Assembly: GCA_022606135.1 (NCBI GenBank)
Contig: JABYQN010000002.1
Coordinates: forward strand, 4,092,001 to 4,156,000
Direction of reading: 5' to 3'
Length of the DNA: 64,000 bases
DNA from: Fomes fomentarius
Taxonomy: Eukaryota; Basidiomycota; Agaricomycetes; Polyporales; Polyporaceae
Below are positions 34,685-45,752 of this stretch, piece by piece. The notes under the pieces were generated by a model. The model was given only the letters and a program-made list of their open reading frames with translations, ran no database searches and was not told the origin of the DNA. How positions within the stretch are numbered: the first letter of the stretch is position 1; each line of letters begins with the position of its first letter. The translations under genes were made by a program, and so were the position numbers.

Positions 34685-35842
34685 GGTGGCGGAAGGAAAG
34701 AGGGGTAGACACTCACGAAGGACTGGGCTCCATCTAGGCGCGGGGTTGCATAGGCGGGTATGCAGGACAGCGGGCGAAGAGGCGTGCGGAGGAGATGGCG
34801 GTGTGGAATACGGAACGAGAGCGTCAGAGCGGCAACGTGGGCGAGCAGAATTCACACGTACCGGCTGGGGCGAAGGCGACGGGACGTGGCCGTGACCAGA
34901 GCTTGTTTGCTGGTCGAGGTAAGTTGACCACATCCGCTGCATCGTAGTATACACACCCCTAATATACAGCGTACAAGGTCTGAGGTTGACAAGATGCACC
35001 CGCCCTCTTCTGTCTTTATCTTCCATCCGCCGCCCGCTCTGTTCACATACTAGCCGTCCACGTGGCCACATTGTTATTTCCATCTCTCTCCTCCTCCTCT
35101 CCGCAGCTGTCCCCTTATGTCCCGCCCATCAGCACCTTCCCGTCCTTCTCAAGTCATATCCTCCTCGCCGCCCGGTCTATTGATCCCTGACCAACGTGCC
35201 GAGTCCGCCACAAGTCGTGGCGGCGTTCCTCGTCCGCACGCCGCAGATACTGTGCATCATCCGATGCGCATCATTCAGGTAGACGATGAGGAAGCACGAT
35301 AAAGGCTTGTTATCATCACAAACATTCCGGACGCCCATCTCCAATTCACAGCAGGGCCGAGACTGAAAACTGTCGGCACAGGCTTGGCTTTTGCCGTGTG
35401 CCCAGAGTACTCTTGGTTGCAACTGGTGATACTGGCAGTCTGGAAGGCAACTATGTGTTCATCTCTCGAAAGCTCCGATTGCATACACACGCTCGCTAGC
35501 CTTTGCGGAGTAAAAACATCCGCATAGAGAAGACGGGTTGCCCCAAATTTGGTAATATTAGAACTTGAAAGGGTATCCCTACTATTATCATGACTAGTCT
35601 CACACCAAGACCATCTACATGTCAGGGTGGACCTGTGGGAGCGGTTTGTGTCGAAACCATGGCGACGAGACTGATATGTTTTTCGGGCTATCATAATAAC
35701 TCGCCGTCAGTACTTACTGCGTCACTGCAGTAAGCTATTCATAGATACGGATTCACAGCATACTGACTCGTTCTTGCTCCCGCACAGGGAACCCGCAACA
35801 GCTACCGATGTGGAGCCTCCAGATCTTCCCATGCACACCCCG
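34685..35842. other. intergenic with a possible truncated ORF
   Basis: A 61-codon ATG frame at 35117-35302 plus ([20 protein letters not shown]...) has gene-like composition and could be a first exon or remnant. No continuation was found. The rest shows no gene. Confidence 0.3.
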
Positions 35843-36160
35843 CATACAGCCACCAGCCTCCCCGTGGAGATAGTCCGAGCGATCCCCTAGGTAGCATGGA
35901 AAGCCGCTGCCAGCCTCGACGGACGGTGGCACTTCTACCACATTATCGCCGCAGCTCACCGGCAGCTTTACACTCGCCACTTGTCGCCGCACATTTCAAC
36001 ATATAGCGCTCTGCAAGCTCATCGCCAGTCAGAACTCCCCTCCGCGCTAACAGCTCAAAGTCACTCTGACCTCCCCCGTACGCAAAGTTTCCCTCGATGA
36101 CACATCTCTTGATTACCTGCGTTTCCAGTGGAGGTATACCATTGAAACACACTCGCACCC
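35843..36160 (+). pseudogene. decayed F-box-like paralog fragment
   Basis: The plus strand reads SLPVEIVRAIP, then a stop, then VAWKAAASLDGRWHFYHII. This aligns with the start of the intact downstream gene (RLPDELMQMVIEMAW, then DRREFYHSLSSASR). Further on, ALCKLIASQ, in another frame, matches its LELCKLIAAHCQ. A stop plus a frame change in about 160 bp shows decay. It is probably the upstream member of a tandem pair with the gene at 36599. Confidence 0.55.
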
Positions 36161-36598
36161 GTTGCCGGGTCTCAGGCTCTCATCGGTGCAATTCGACAAC
36201 ATCTTCCATTGTAGCACCACCCTGCATGGGCACGGATGTCTCGGCACAACTCCCCTGCAAGCTCTTGGACAATCGTTATTTGTACGCATACCATCCTCTT
36301 TTGCACTGAGCTCGTCTGCGTCGAAGGCAGGACACACCGTACCCGCAAAAGAGACAGAGGACACGTTTATGTTCGATGATTCCGTTGAAAGAACAATGTG
36401 CTCAAGAATCGTTACAAAGGAACTTTCGCTGCGTTGTCTCTTATATGTCTCGGCACCAGAGGTGAGCTCACAGCTCGTCATCGTCTCGCCTCTTTTTTCA
36501 CCGAGTGCTTGCGCCGCTTACGTCGTACGTGCCGGTTTGACTTTCGCCTCGCAAGGAGAGCATGCTCACGCCTTTTGGATCCGCATCAGGAATGTGCA
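36161..36598. other. intergenic upstream of intact F-box-like gene
   Basis: Open frames run into the next gene without a stop, but the first good family start is at 36599. No other feature is seen. Confidence 0.35.
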
Positions 36599-37831
36599 AT
36601 GCATATCAAAACGATGATAGCAGTGCCACACAAGATACGCCTGCCAGACGAGCTCATGCAGATGGTTATCGAGATGGCATGGAAGGACATAATGACTAAG
36701 GACGACCGACGGGAATTTTACCACTCGCTCTCGAGTGCCTCTCGGTGCCTCCACCGCACGCTCGTCCATGTTTCCTCACGCCACCTGTTCCTCCGCTTCG
36801 ACCAGTCCAATACAGACCTCGAGCTCTGCAAGCTCATCGCCGCCCACTGCCAGCGGCCCCCTCTCGCGCAAGCCCATGCTGGTGCAGCGCATCGTACGCC
36901 AATATCGTCCTTAGGCTGCTCGTCCCCGTACTGGCGCTCCCTGCTCAGTCGGGCCCACGTTAACCTCGACTTGACCCTCCTCGTCGCCGACGCCGATGAT
37001 TTCTTCGAGGAAGGAAGACCGTCAGTCTCCTACCTCTCTCTGCCCAGTCCCCGGAAGACGTATGACACATCCATGCAGAACCGGAAAGCACGAGCGGATC
37101 GCTGGTCCGCGTACCTGCACGGACTCCGCACCGTCCTCCTAGCAGGCGCCGACTGTCCAGTAAAGTCCGTCACGACGTACAGCGCGTACAGACTCCACCC
37201 CTCGGACACTATCTGGCCGCTGCGGCTGTTTGCGAACCTGTTCCCTGCGCTGGAGAGTCTCTACCTCACGCACGGCCACGAGCCCGAACAGGCCTGCGAG
37301 TGCCTGCACCTGCTGCTCCCACCGCCCGGCGGCGGGCTGCGTTCGCTGCGGTACTTGCGGCTGGCGGAGTACTCCCCGGCGTGCAACCACCTTTGTCCCG
37401 GATGGGAGAAGGAGGACTGCACCGCACACGATGAGATGTGCCCTGTCGGATCCCTCAGCGTGCGCGTCGTACCGAACCTTCGGCATTTGCACCTCGAGAG
37501 CCCGGTTCTGCTCAAGACCCTCGGCCTTCCTCGCACCCTGGAGACGCTGACACTCGACGCGCCTTTAATGGTGCGCTATGTTCGTGACGAGAAGACGGGC
37601 GAGAAGAAGTCGGTGGTTCACTACAGCACTCTGGTTGGGTACAACCTCCCTTCTGCGCTGCGCCGCGGGCTTCTGCAGCATGCGGGAGAGTCATCTGTTA
37701 GGAGACAGGTCGTCGTGTGTGCTGGGGAGGATGACCCCTATGGCTTGCTATCGGCGAAGAATACGTGCGAAGAGTATGGGATAGAGCTACGGAAAGACGT
37801 CGTGTTCCGTCATACTCCCATTCATAATTAG
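36599..37831 (+). CDS. F-box/LRR-like protein, paralog 4 (intact)
   Basis: A single exon of 410 residues. I chose the ATG at 36599 because the family core begins soon after (IRLPDELMQMVIEMAWKDI, then EFYHSLSSASRCLHRTLVHV); the frame is open further upstream, and a second ATG lies at 36614. Leucine-spaced segments (LFANLFPALESLYLTHGHEP, RVVPNLRHLHLESPVLL) resemble degenerate leucine-rich repeats. The C terminus KNTCEEYGIELRKD corresponds to the TKKVCD.YGV ending of paralogs 2 and 3. The role is probably substrate adaptor in a ubiquitin ligase, by inference. It is divergent from paralogs 1-3 and lies on the other strand. Confidence 0.65.
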   Translation: MHIKTMIAVPHKIRLPDELMQMVIEMAWKDIMTKDDRREFYHSLSSASRCLHRTLVHVSSRHLFLRFDQSNTDLELCKLIAAHCQRPPLAQAHAGAAHRTPISSLGCSSPYWRSLLSRAHVNLDLTLLVADADDFFEEGRPSVSYLSLPSPRKTYDTSMQNRKARADRWSAYLHGLRTVLLAGADCPVKSVTTYSAYRLHPSDTIWPLRLFANLFPALESLYLTHGHEPEQACECLHLLLPPPGGGLRSLRYLRLAEYSPACNHLCPGWEKEDCTAHDEMCPVGSLSVRVVPNLRHLHLESPVLLKTLGLPRTLETLTLDAPLMVRYVRDEKTGEKKSVVHYSTLVGYNLPSALRRGLLQHAGESSVRRQVVVCAGEDDPYGLLSAKNTCEEYGIELRKDVVFRHTPIHN

Positions 37832-38275
37832 GTTCGAGCTTCGTATATACGTTCAAATGCTCATGGTGGCCCCTTAGATGCCGGTTCATCATTACAGTCG
37901 ACCAATCCAGAGTAGTCATGACTAACCACCGTTCAAAGTCGGAGGCGCCAATGACGCATCATCCTCTGTGCTAGTTTATGTATTCCAAGCACCGTGGGCT
38001 TGAGCGCAAATAGGACATCGCAATCCCCACGACGATACGCATCCCCTATAACTTGTGAGGTAAAAATAAGGGCACCGGAGGCCTGGCCATGTAGGTTTCG
38101 ACACTGACTACGCCCCGGCGTTTATTATATACTAGGCGTCTGTACAAGGAGATAAGATAACAGCTCCCAAAAGCAAGATTAGATCGTTCTAGCCGATCTC
38201 GATGAAATCATCGGACGGCGAGCAAATGCGTCTCGACTCACTGAGCAGTATTCACCCACTCTAACTACGCCCACC
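37832..38275. other. intergenic, promoter of phosphoglycerate mutase
   Basis: No coding frame of interest. A pyrimidine-rich stretch with CACCATGG context leads into the ATG at 38276. Confidence 0.45.
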
Positions 38276-40290
38276 ATGGTCCACGTCAATAACAAGGTCT
38301 GCCTGATGTACGGACCTTCTTACTCGTCGTGTTGTACAATGCTCACCTCAGAGACCGCAGTGTACACGATGGCTGGGGCATCGCTCCGGAGAAGGGCACG
38401 AAGGGCGACGCGATCGAGGCAGGAAACACGACGAACATGGACACGATCGCGAAGGACCATAGTCACCGTACTCTGCACGCACACGGTCTTGCGGTCGGCC
38501 TCAGCGATGGGCTCATGGGCAACTCGGAAGTAGGGTGAGTGACTCTAGGGCCTGAAGCGTGATTGTATGCGCGACTGACGCCATCCGATCAGCCACCTGA
38601 ACATTGGCGCGGGGCGGGTTGTGTGGCAGGACATCGTCAGGATCGACGTGTCCATCAAGAAGAGGCAGTTCCACAAAAACGAGAACATCCTCGAGAGCTT
38701 TAACAGGGCCAAGAACGGCAACGGCCGTCTGCACCTCCTCGGTCTTGTAAGTACCGCACCGGTCATCTCACCACCACCATTCACACCACATATGCGCTTG
38801 TCGTAGGTCTCCGATGGCGGTGTCCATTCGCACATTCGCCACCTGTATGCACTCCTCGAGACGGCAAAGGAAGTCGGCCTGAAGGACGTCTACATCCACT
38901 TCCTCGGCGATGGACGTGACACCGCTCCCCGCTCTGCTGCAGGATATCTGAAGGACCTGCTTGCTTTCATCGAGAAGGAGAAGGTCGGCGAGGTCGCTAC
39001 TATTGTCGGACGCTACTACGCCATGGACCGTGACAAGCGCTGGGAGCGTGTCAAGGTCGCAATTGACGGCCTTGTCAAGGGCGAAGGCGAAGAGACAAAG
39101 GATGCGGTTAAGACTATCGAGGAGCGGTACAAGAAGGACGAGACGGACGAGTTCTTGAAGCCTATCATCGTCAACGGCGATGCTGGCAGGATCAAGGGTA
39201 TGTCGCTGCTCCGCAACATAGGATACGCGTCTACTCACTTGTACTCTCAGACGGCGACACGCTCTTCTTCTTTAACTACCGATCCGACCGTATGCGTGAG
39301 ATCGTCTCCGTGTTCGGTCTCCCTGACAAGCCAGTCGAGGTCGACATCCCGAAGGACCTGGTACGTGTTCCGTAGTTCATTCCGTTCACAACACTCAGCC
39401 TCGTTCAGCACATCACCACCATGTCACGGTACAACGCCGAGTTCCCCTTCAAAGTCGCCTTCCCACCACAAGCAATGACGAACGTGCTTGCGGAGTGGCT
39501 TGGAAAACAGGGCGTCAAGCAGGCGCACATCGCCGGTGGGCAGTCCCCGCTTTAGCTCCGCATCGACTACGCTTACTTCTTTCATGCAGAGACCGAAAAG
39601 TACGCACACGTCACGTTCTTCTTCAACGGCGGTGTGGAGAAGCAGTTCGAGGAGGAAGAGCGGTATATGATCCCCTCGCCCAAGGTTGCGACATACGACA
39701 AGTTGCCGAAGATGAGCGTGCACGGCGTTGCGGAGAAGGTTGCAGAGGTCGTCCGCACGGGCAAGCACGAGTTCGTGATGTGCAACTTCGCGCCCCCGGA
39801 CATGGTCGGCCACACCGGTGTTTTCGACGCGGCCGTCGAGGCGATCACGAACACTGACGAAGCAGTTGGCACCGTGTATAAGGCGTGCCAAGAGGCAGGT
39901 TACATCCTGCTCATCACTGCCGACCACGGCAATGCAGAGCAGATGCTCAACCCCGAGACGGGCGCGCCCCATACCGCGCACACAACGAACGTCGTCCCGT
40001 TCATCATGACTGGTGACCCGAAGAAGTTCAAGTTCACTGTCGACAAGAAGGACGGCGAGGAGGACGAGGGCGCACTGTGCGACGTTGCGCCTACAGTTCT
40101 CGATCTCTTGGTGAGTAGCTTTCGCTCAACCGGGCCCCTATATGATTCATGTTTTGCTCCTTTGCTTGCTTGTAATAGGGCCTCCCGCAGCCCGAAGGTA
40201 GGGATCGGTTTGCATGTAGCTCTATGCCATTGCTGACTACCTCGCCACACAGAGATGTCAGGACGTTCGCTCCTCGCGAAGAGCGAGTAG
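38276..40290 (+). CDS. gpmI: 2,3-bisphosphoglycerate-independent phosphoglycerate mutase
   Basis: Nine exons encode 521 residues: 38276-38307, 38361-38534, 38593-38746, 38807-39197, 39251-39360, 39409-39535, 39590-40110, 40179-40197 (19 nt) and 40253-40290. The enzyme interconverts 3- and 2-phosphoglycerate in glycolysis through a phosphoserine intermediate and two Mn ions. Seen motifs: IVHDGWG (metal-binding Asp), GLMGNSEVGH (nucleophile Ser), VSDGGVHSH, GDGRDTAP, FFNYRSDRMRE, CNFAPPDMVGHTG and TADHGNAEQM (metal-binding Asp and His). The length is close to the usual 510-520. All splice phases agree. The N terminus MVHVNNKVCLIVHDGWG crosses the first intron, which fixes the start. Confidence 0.95.
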
Positions 40291-40729
40291 ACAAATCGTC
40301 AACACAAGGACTTCGAGAAGTGTATCATCAGTGCTGTACTACGACATCCATAAATCTAGATGTAAACCAACGTTGCAATATATCACTAGACAAAGAGAGA
40401 GAATTTCGTGGTTAATCCCAGATGATCGCAGGCCGAGTCGGCGGTTGGTGCACTACGGCTCGAAAGCGAAACGCAATCCCGTTACCCCCCTGCATGCCTC
40501 CCTGATCCCGGTATAGTCTTCGCGGTGCTCTTCGGAGCTGAACACAGTCACCCTGCGCAACCCCAACCCATCAGAACGCGCGCGCGCGCTAGCAAGTCCA
40601 ACAAGGCCCCTTCCAATTCGAACGGCCCATCGTCTGCATAGAGATCTAGCTCCCGGACCCCCGCGTTATGTGATGGAACAGCTGTGCAGAGTACAGCCCG
40701 CCGATACACCCCAACTGCTCAACCTTTCG
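40291..40729. other. intergenic, 3' of phosphoglycerate mutase
   Basis: No gene is seen. A short CG dinucleotide run (cgcgcgcgcg) lies near 40577-40588. Confidence 0.4.
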
Positions 40730-41619
40730 ACTGCGCACCTACAAGGCCGTCAAGGAACGCGGCGCTCTCCTCATAGCCCGGCAAGCCGCTGAAGACGACC
40801 TTGCGCACGTTGCGCGCATGCGTCACGAGCGTCTCATCCCAGTTGCGCGCTGCGGGGGGCTCCCGTGGGCGTCGAGCTGGCGGGAGAACGCTGCGACAAT
40901 CGCAGTGAGCGCGCGCAGAGAAGGCGTGTCTGCGACGTTGAGGTATAAATCCTTAAGCCGCGGCGCGAGTGCTGCGTTGATGTTATAGGTCCTCAAGCTG
41001 CGGTGTGAGTGCTGCGTCGAGCGGGAGCGCCGGATTCTCCCAGGCCCTACCCCGGCCCTAGGCCTTCTCCAAGTAACTTGTCAGATCGAGCTCGAGGGTG
41101 ACGAGGTTCGGGAGCGCGAAGCATGCAGAGAGCGCAGGCACGTGCACAGGCCCATGCGCGGTCAGGTGGGGGACGGTGCGCACGGCGGGGGGCGGGGAAA
41201 GTCGAGGAGGTGCGCGATGCCCGTGTCGAACGCAGCGCGCGGCCACGCGACGAATGTGTGACGTTTCGGAGGCGGTGTGCGGGGGGGAAGAGTCGAGGCG
41301 GCCGACGGGATGTCCTGGGAGGAGTTGACGACGAGCTGCCGGACGAGCGGGCGCAGGTGTGCTTGGTCGGAGTCGCGCAGCGTGCGCTCGAGCTTCCACT
41401 CGGGACTGGTGGGGTGCGCGCGCTCGGGGAGGTGCGGTGTACGCAATAGGTGAGGGTGAGGGTGCGGTAGAGGGCCCGCTGGGCGCACGATGTCCAGCCT
41501 CTGCAGACAAGCGCGGCTGAGGCCAGCTCTGGGGTCGTGAGGAGCTGCATGAGCTCGTGCAGGACGTCTTCGTTCAGCTGTAAGGCTGCCTTGGCAGGCT
41601 GAGCCATGTGATCTTTCAT
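40730..41619 (-). pseudogene. broken F-box protein gene
   Basis: From ATG 41619 the frame gives an F-box: LNEDVLHELMQLLTTPELAS, ALVCRGWTSCAQRALYRTLT. It then loses the frame. Sensible protein resumes in other frames: PEWKLERTLRDSDQAHLRPL, then FDTGIAHLLDF, then ACFALPNLVTLELDLTSYL. Farther on, RNVRKVVFSGLPGYEESAAF reads to a stop near 40732. At least two frame changes are needed, so this looks like a pseudogene. If intact it would be an SCF ubiquitin-ligase adaptor of the common basidiomycete F-box type. It is not closely related to the F-box-like paralogs at 27-38 kb. Confidence 0.6.
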
Positions 41620-42018
41620 CTATTTATTGGCGGCCGCTAGTAATTCACTTTTCAACTAACCAGTGCCTGGCAGTCATGATATATGATCATATAATGGGAC
41701 GCACCTATATCGTGGGTCGTAGGTCAATTCAGACTAAAGGGCAAGACTGGGCTATGTAGCGCGTCACGGTGTTTGGCCTACCGCAGCTAGTAGCCTAGTA
41801 ACAAAAGTATGTATCGAGGAGCAATGGCCAGAGTATCGAAAAGAGAAAACATGGCCGGCGAGGCCGATTTGAAGGCTACAAAGCAAGTACTGGTACTATA
41901 CTTATATACCGGACGCTGTAAGGGTGCGATTGACATGGCATGATGTAGCATGCGACGAGGCCGCCTCCCTTTAGATATAACGAGAAGGCTGAGGTGCGGG
42001 TGCAAGATATGCGATTGA
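41620..42018. other. intergenic 3' of the HET gene
   Basis: No coding frame. Parts near 41810-42000 resemble 44820-44990 downstream of the broken HET copy, so the duplicated block extends past the coding end. Confidence 0.45.
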
Positions 42019-44164
42019 CTATGTGGAGACTTTGTTGAAAGGCTGGGAATTCTCACTGGCAGACTCGCACTGCAAAACGGCGGTCGCCCCGTTCCCGTTC
42101 GAGGGCCGCGTCGGAGCCAGTGATGCCGAGGTCTCACTCCCACCTGGGCGCGAGCCACGGTGCGCAAGATGCCCGAAGGACGGAAGCGCCACGTTTCTCC
42201 GCCCCGACATGTGCTTGTAGACGGGTCCGTCGAGCTCGAGGTGCACGACAAGCGTAGTCGCGGGAGACGCCGTACAGCGAGCGAAGGACAATCGCACGGT
42301 CCTGCAGCGGTCGGCGTCCTGAAACTCCTTCGTCCAGTTCGGCCACGCTTCTACGTGGTCCTGCGAGCAATGGTGGGCCAGACTCGGCGGTTGGTCCCAA
42401 TCGGCGCTAGATGCGATCTCCACCGAAGCCCAGTGAGAGACTGTCTTCCCCGAGCTGTCCGTGGCAGGCGGCGTGGTGCACATCCCTAGACAGATATACA
42501 CTGCTTCGTGCAATTCCGCATCGCAGCATGAGACGATCATAGCCGTCGCAGTGCGTCCAGACTCGCTTTCCACGGGCTCCGGCCGCGACTGAGCGCAGTA
42601 GGGCCAGAGGTACAGCGCAGAGAGTCGCGCGAGGAGCCACCTCGGGATGCGGAACGGCGGCTCGGGATAGGTCTTCACTCCAAGGCCCTTCAGCCGACCG
42701 TTCAGGAGCGTCAGGTTGCTACCGGCTTTGAGCGCAGGGTCGTGGGACTGTATGCAGATGTCGCGCCATCTCGCGGTGACGGGTTTGCCTCTGAACCGGA
42801 GGTTGTGGTAGTCTGCCCCCAGGGTGATGATGCGCGCAAACCTGCTCCCTTTCTCCGACGTGAACCCATACCCCACCCGATACATTCTTCTCATCGGGTC
42901 CTGGATCGGATCGCAGGCGGGGTGGAGGAGGAGGCCGATGTGGGACCTACGATTGTCGCAAAGAAGAACTGCGACCGTGACTCCGTCCATCTCAAAGATA
43001 GGAAAGCGGCATTCGATGCCGTAGCTAGACTGCGTGAACCGGGGAAGGTCCAGCTCTCCAAATGGACCATGTGTCTCTCCGAGTTGCTGGCGCTCTTCGC
43101 CCGGCTTATGCAACGGTTGAGCATGTACGGTATGGATAAGCTCTGATACGTTGCCCACTTACCGCTTCAGTAGTCTCCTTCCCTTGCCACGGTAGGTAGG
43201 GTTGCAGAGGTCGCGAAGACGTCGGTGTGTACTGAATGTCGACTGCGAATGATCCCGGGGTGTGTGCAAGCAGGGACATCACGCCCGTAGATGTACCCTT
43301 AACCTCCTTATAGGCCATGGGCGCATACCTGTCCGATGTCGTGAAGAGAGGAAGGCCGTTGTTCCAGGCGAGAATGCTCGTGTCGAAACTCTGCTTCATG
43401 ATCTCCAACTGCAGGCGTCGAAACGCCTGACGACCCTCCCCGTAGATAGTCGGCATGTTGACGTTGAACAGACCCATGAGCGAATATGCCCGGTCCTCTA
43501 TTCGTGTTGTTTGGCGCTTTGAAGACCAGCACATGCGTGTCGCCACGCTCTGTGACGAGTAGGGCTCCTCGAGGGTCAGTATTCTGCGCCATATGCCAGT
43601 GACCTGCTCCAGAATCCTCGAAAGTCCGTCCTTCGTACCGATGCGTTTCCAGTCGTTGGAAACAAAGACCAGGAGGGTGGGGGCGATGAGCTCCTGCAGC
43701 GTCCAGCCTCTAGTGTGCCAGCGGGCCTTCCGGAAGGCAGAGTCACGGGCATGGAGGACGCAGTCGCTCGGAACGTCTTCCAGGTACGCGTAGCACGCCT
43801 CGGAGGAGGAGTACCACGTGAACATCGAGTTGATCGCTTCCGACAGCTCCGAGCTGCTCGTCTTGTCGATGCAGCACGAGTCTATCCATATCCACTGGTA
43901 GCCGTCCTCTTCCGCTAGGACGCAGCTGTTCCGGATTTTGTCGGAGACGCAGTCGCGTGGATTCTTGCCCGTCTTGTGGCTCTCCTCCCGGAGGCGGACC
44001 AAGTCCTGGAAGGTCTGTTCGCTGTGACCCCATGTATGCGATAAGATGGCATAGCCCCTTCGACGACCGTATGGTCGGTGAAGTGACAGAGCTCGGCACG
44101 AGCGGAGCTGAGAAGCCACATTGTACAGCTTGTGCTCTGTTGTCAATGCCGTATCTGAGTTCAT
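42019..44164 (-). CDS. HET-domain (heterokaryon incompatibility) protein
   Basis: Two exons (44164-43163, 43104-42019) give 695 residues. The HET domain occupies the first 180 or so: YAILSHTWG, then WIWIDSCCIDKTSSSELSEA, MFTWYSSSEACYAYLEDV, and RGWTLQELIAP. Then comes SLMGLFNVNMPTIYGEGRQA, typical of basidiomycete HET proteins with a DUF8212-like region. The second exon has no domain I recognise. HET proteins mediate non-self recognition and cell death after hyphal fusion. The frame from ATG 44164 is open, but the usual family N terminus (MWLLSSARAELCHFTDHTVV) lies in another frame at 44121 and would join at a CCCC run (44055-44058). So either the start is atypical or one base is wrong. The 58-nt intron ends ATAAG. 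Confidence 0.8.
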
Positions 44165-44980
44165 CGAGCCGTAGGGGCACTCACCCTTGCGACGGGTATA
44201 CTAGTCGGGGATCACTAACAGATCACTGACTCTTGCGGTGTCAGGCGGTGTCCTATAGCTAGTCGTGTCGGACGAAGAGGAAATGGCGATCAGCCTAGCT
44301 ATTCAACAACGCTCATGTATGCGACCTCATACCTCGTGAAGTTGACGACTGCCGGATTTTACGGTAGTGAAAATTATGAGGTGACTCGGAAGGATTCAAG
44401 CTTCAACTTGACATCTGAACAAAAAGAACGAAGTTGAGCGCTGCATCAATACTTACAGCCTATGCAGTTGGCTGTACAAATGAACTTGAAGCAGAAAGGT
44501 TTGCAACGTACCTAATCGAGAACACTACTACGAGTGCTCTCGTTCGAGCATATCTTGTTGGCTGGTGAGTGCGCTATGTGAGTAAGATGGATTCAAATTG
44601 GGCTCTGATATTCATCTTGCGCCACAATGGTCGCGTCATACTGTGAAGCGCCAGCTCGGCCCGTGCCGCCGCTACGATCTCTCGCCGCCTCACATCTCAG
44701 GTACGAAAGCCACGATTATAATTGAAGCATCTTAACTTCCTCAGTCCCCTCAACTGCTCGGTTCAATATCCGACTTCAAGTTAAGTTTGCCATGCAACTG
44801 ATACCAGATGGCAAGAAGATGGAGTACATTACGCAGTACGTATCCCGAAACATCTAGCAATGCCAGTGGCAGAACTTCATGTAGAGAAGGCGCGATAGCA
44901 GCGGGATAGCAGTACTCGTACTTATACACTAGATGTACACGGTATGGGTCGTTGACATGACACAATGCACCATGCGAGGA
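44165..44980. other. intergenic between HET gene and its partial copy
   Basis: No gene is supported. The part above about 44820 shares sequence with the 3' flank of the HET gene. Confidence 0.4.
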
Positions 44981-45440
44981 GGCCGCCTCCGAGTTGAAAT
45001 ATGACGAGTAATTTACTCTGGATGAATCGTGGGAGCCTGAGGATATGCGATGTGGAGAGCTTGGTGAAGTGTTCCTCCGAGTCAGTCTCAGACGTGCACA
45101 AAACGGCGGTCGCCCCGTCAAGGGCTTCGGCCCCCCCCTCCTCCTCACCCTCCTCGTGGGACTCCGCCAGTGATACCGACGTCTCAATCCCACCGGGGGT
45201 CGAGCCAACGGTGGGCAGACACCTGAAGGAAGGAAGCTCCACGTCCTTTCTCCGCTCCGACATGTGCTTGTAGACGGGCCCATCGAGCTCGAGGTGCATG
45301 ACAAGCGTAGTCGTGGGAGACGCCGTACAACGAGTGAAAGGACAATCGCATGGTCCTGCAGCGATCGGCGTCTTGAAACTCCTTTCGTCCAGTTTGGCCA
45401 CGCTTCTACGTGGTCGAGAACTCTGTCAAAACACATTCAA
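44981..45440 (-). pseudogene. truncated copy of the HET gene 3' end
   Basis: The stretch 45261-45420 is near-identical by eye to 42209-42370 inside exon 2 of the HET gene. Protein segments such as DHVEAWPNWTK, RCTASP.TTLV.HLELDGP and VYKHMS.RR occur in both. In the copy they fall in two frames (a shift near 45330-45395), and no HET domain is attached. This is a partial segmental duplication in direct orientation, about 3 kb away, now decayed. Confidence 0.7.
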
Positions 45441-45752
45441 GGGTGGTTAGGTCTAAGATGATCATCAGGGAACGAGCACATCAAGAGCAGCTACGCATGC
45501 TGCCCGTCGGGTGAACACCGAGAAGCAACCATCAACAGCCCCGGGGTGGCCTCCGAAGACGTATCAGCAAAGTCTGGATAGCAAGAACGAAAGCTAACGA
45601 TACAGATTCTTCGATACGGAAATCCTGCCAGTGTCACGCACGTACAGTCCAATGAGATAACAAGTGAGAGCTTCAGAGCGATCAAGAGCATTATAACGAG
45701 CATCAGAATCCACCGCAAGAAAGGCGACAGCAGCATCGACCAGGCAGAGTCG
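45441..45752. other. intergenic 3' of cohesin loader gene
   Basis: No gene is seen. Confidence 0.4.

Noticed and set aside
34016..35083. Upstream extension of the tetraspanin N terminus
   Set aside because: The frame is open far upstream, but that part is low-complexity and unlike the family. The Ser-rich MASLSAL start at 34684 is the normal Tsp2-type beginning.
35117..35302. 61-codon ATG frame [10 protein letters not shown]...
   Set aside because: The composition is gene-like but no second exon or homologous continuation was found, so I did not list it as a CDS. It is only noted within the gene-free stretch.
44164..44180. Alternative HET start in the MPLRLDELRYG frame
   Set aside because: That frame does not lead into YAILSHTWG without an extra frameshift and has no family resemblance.
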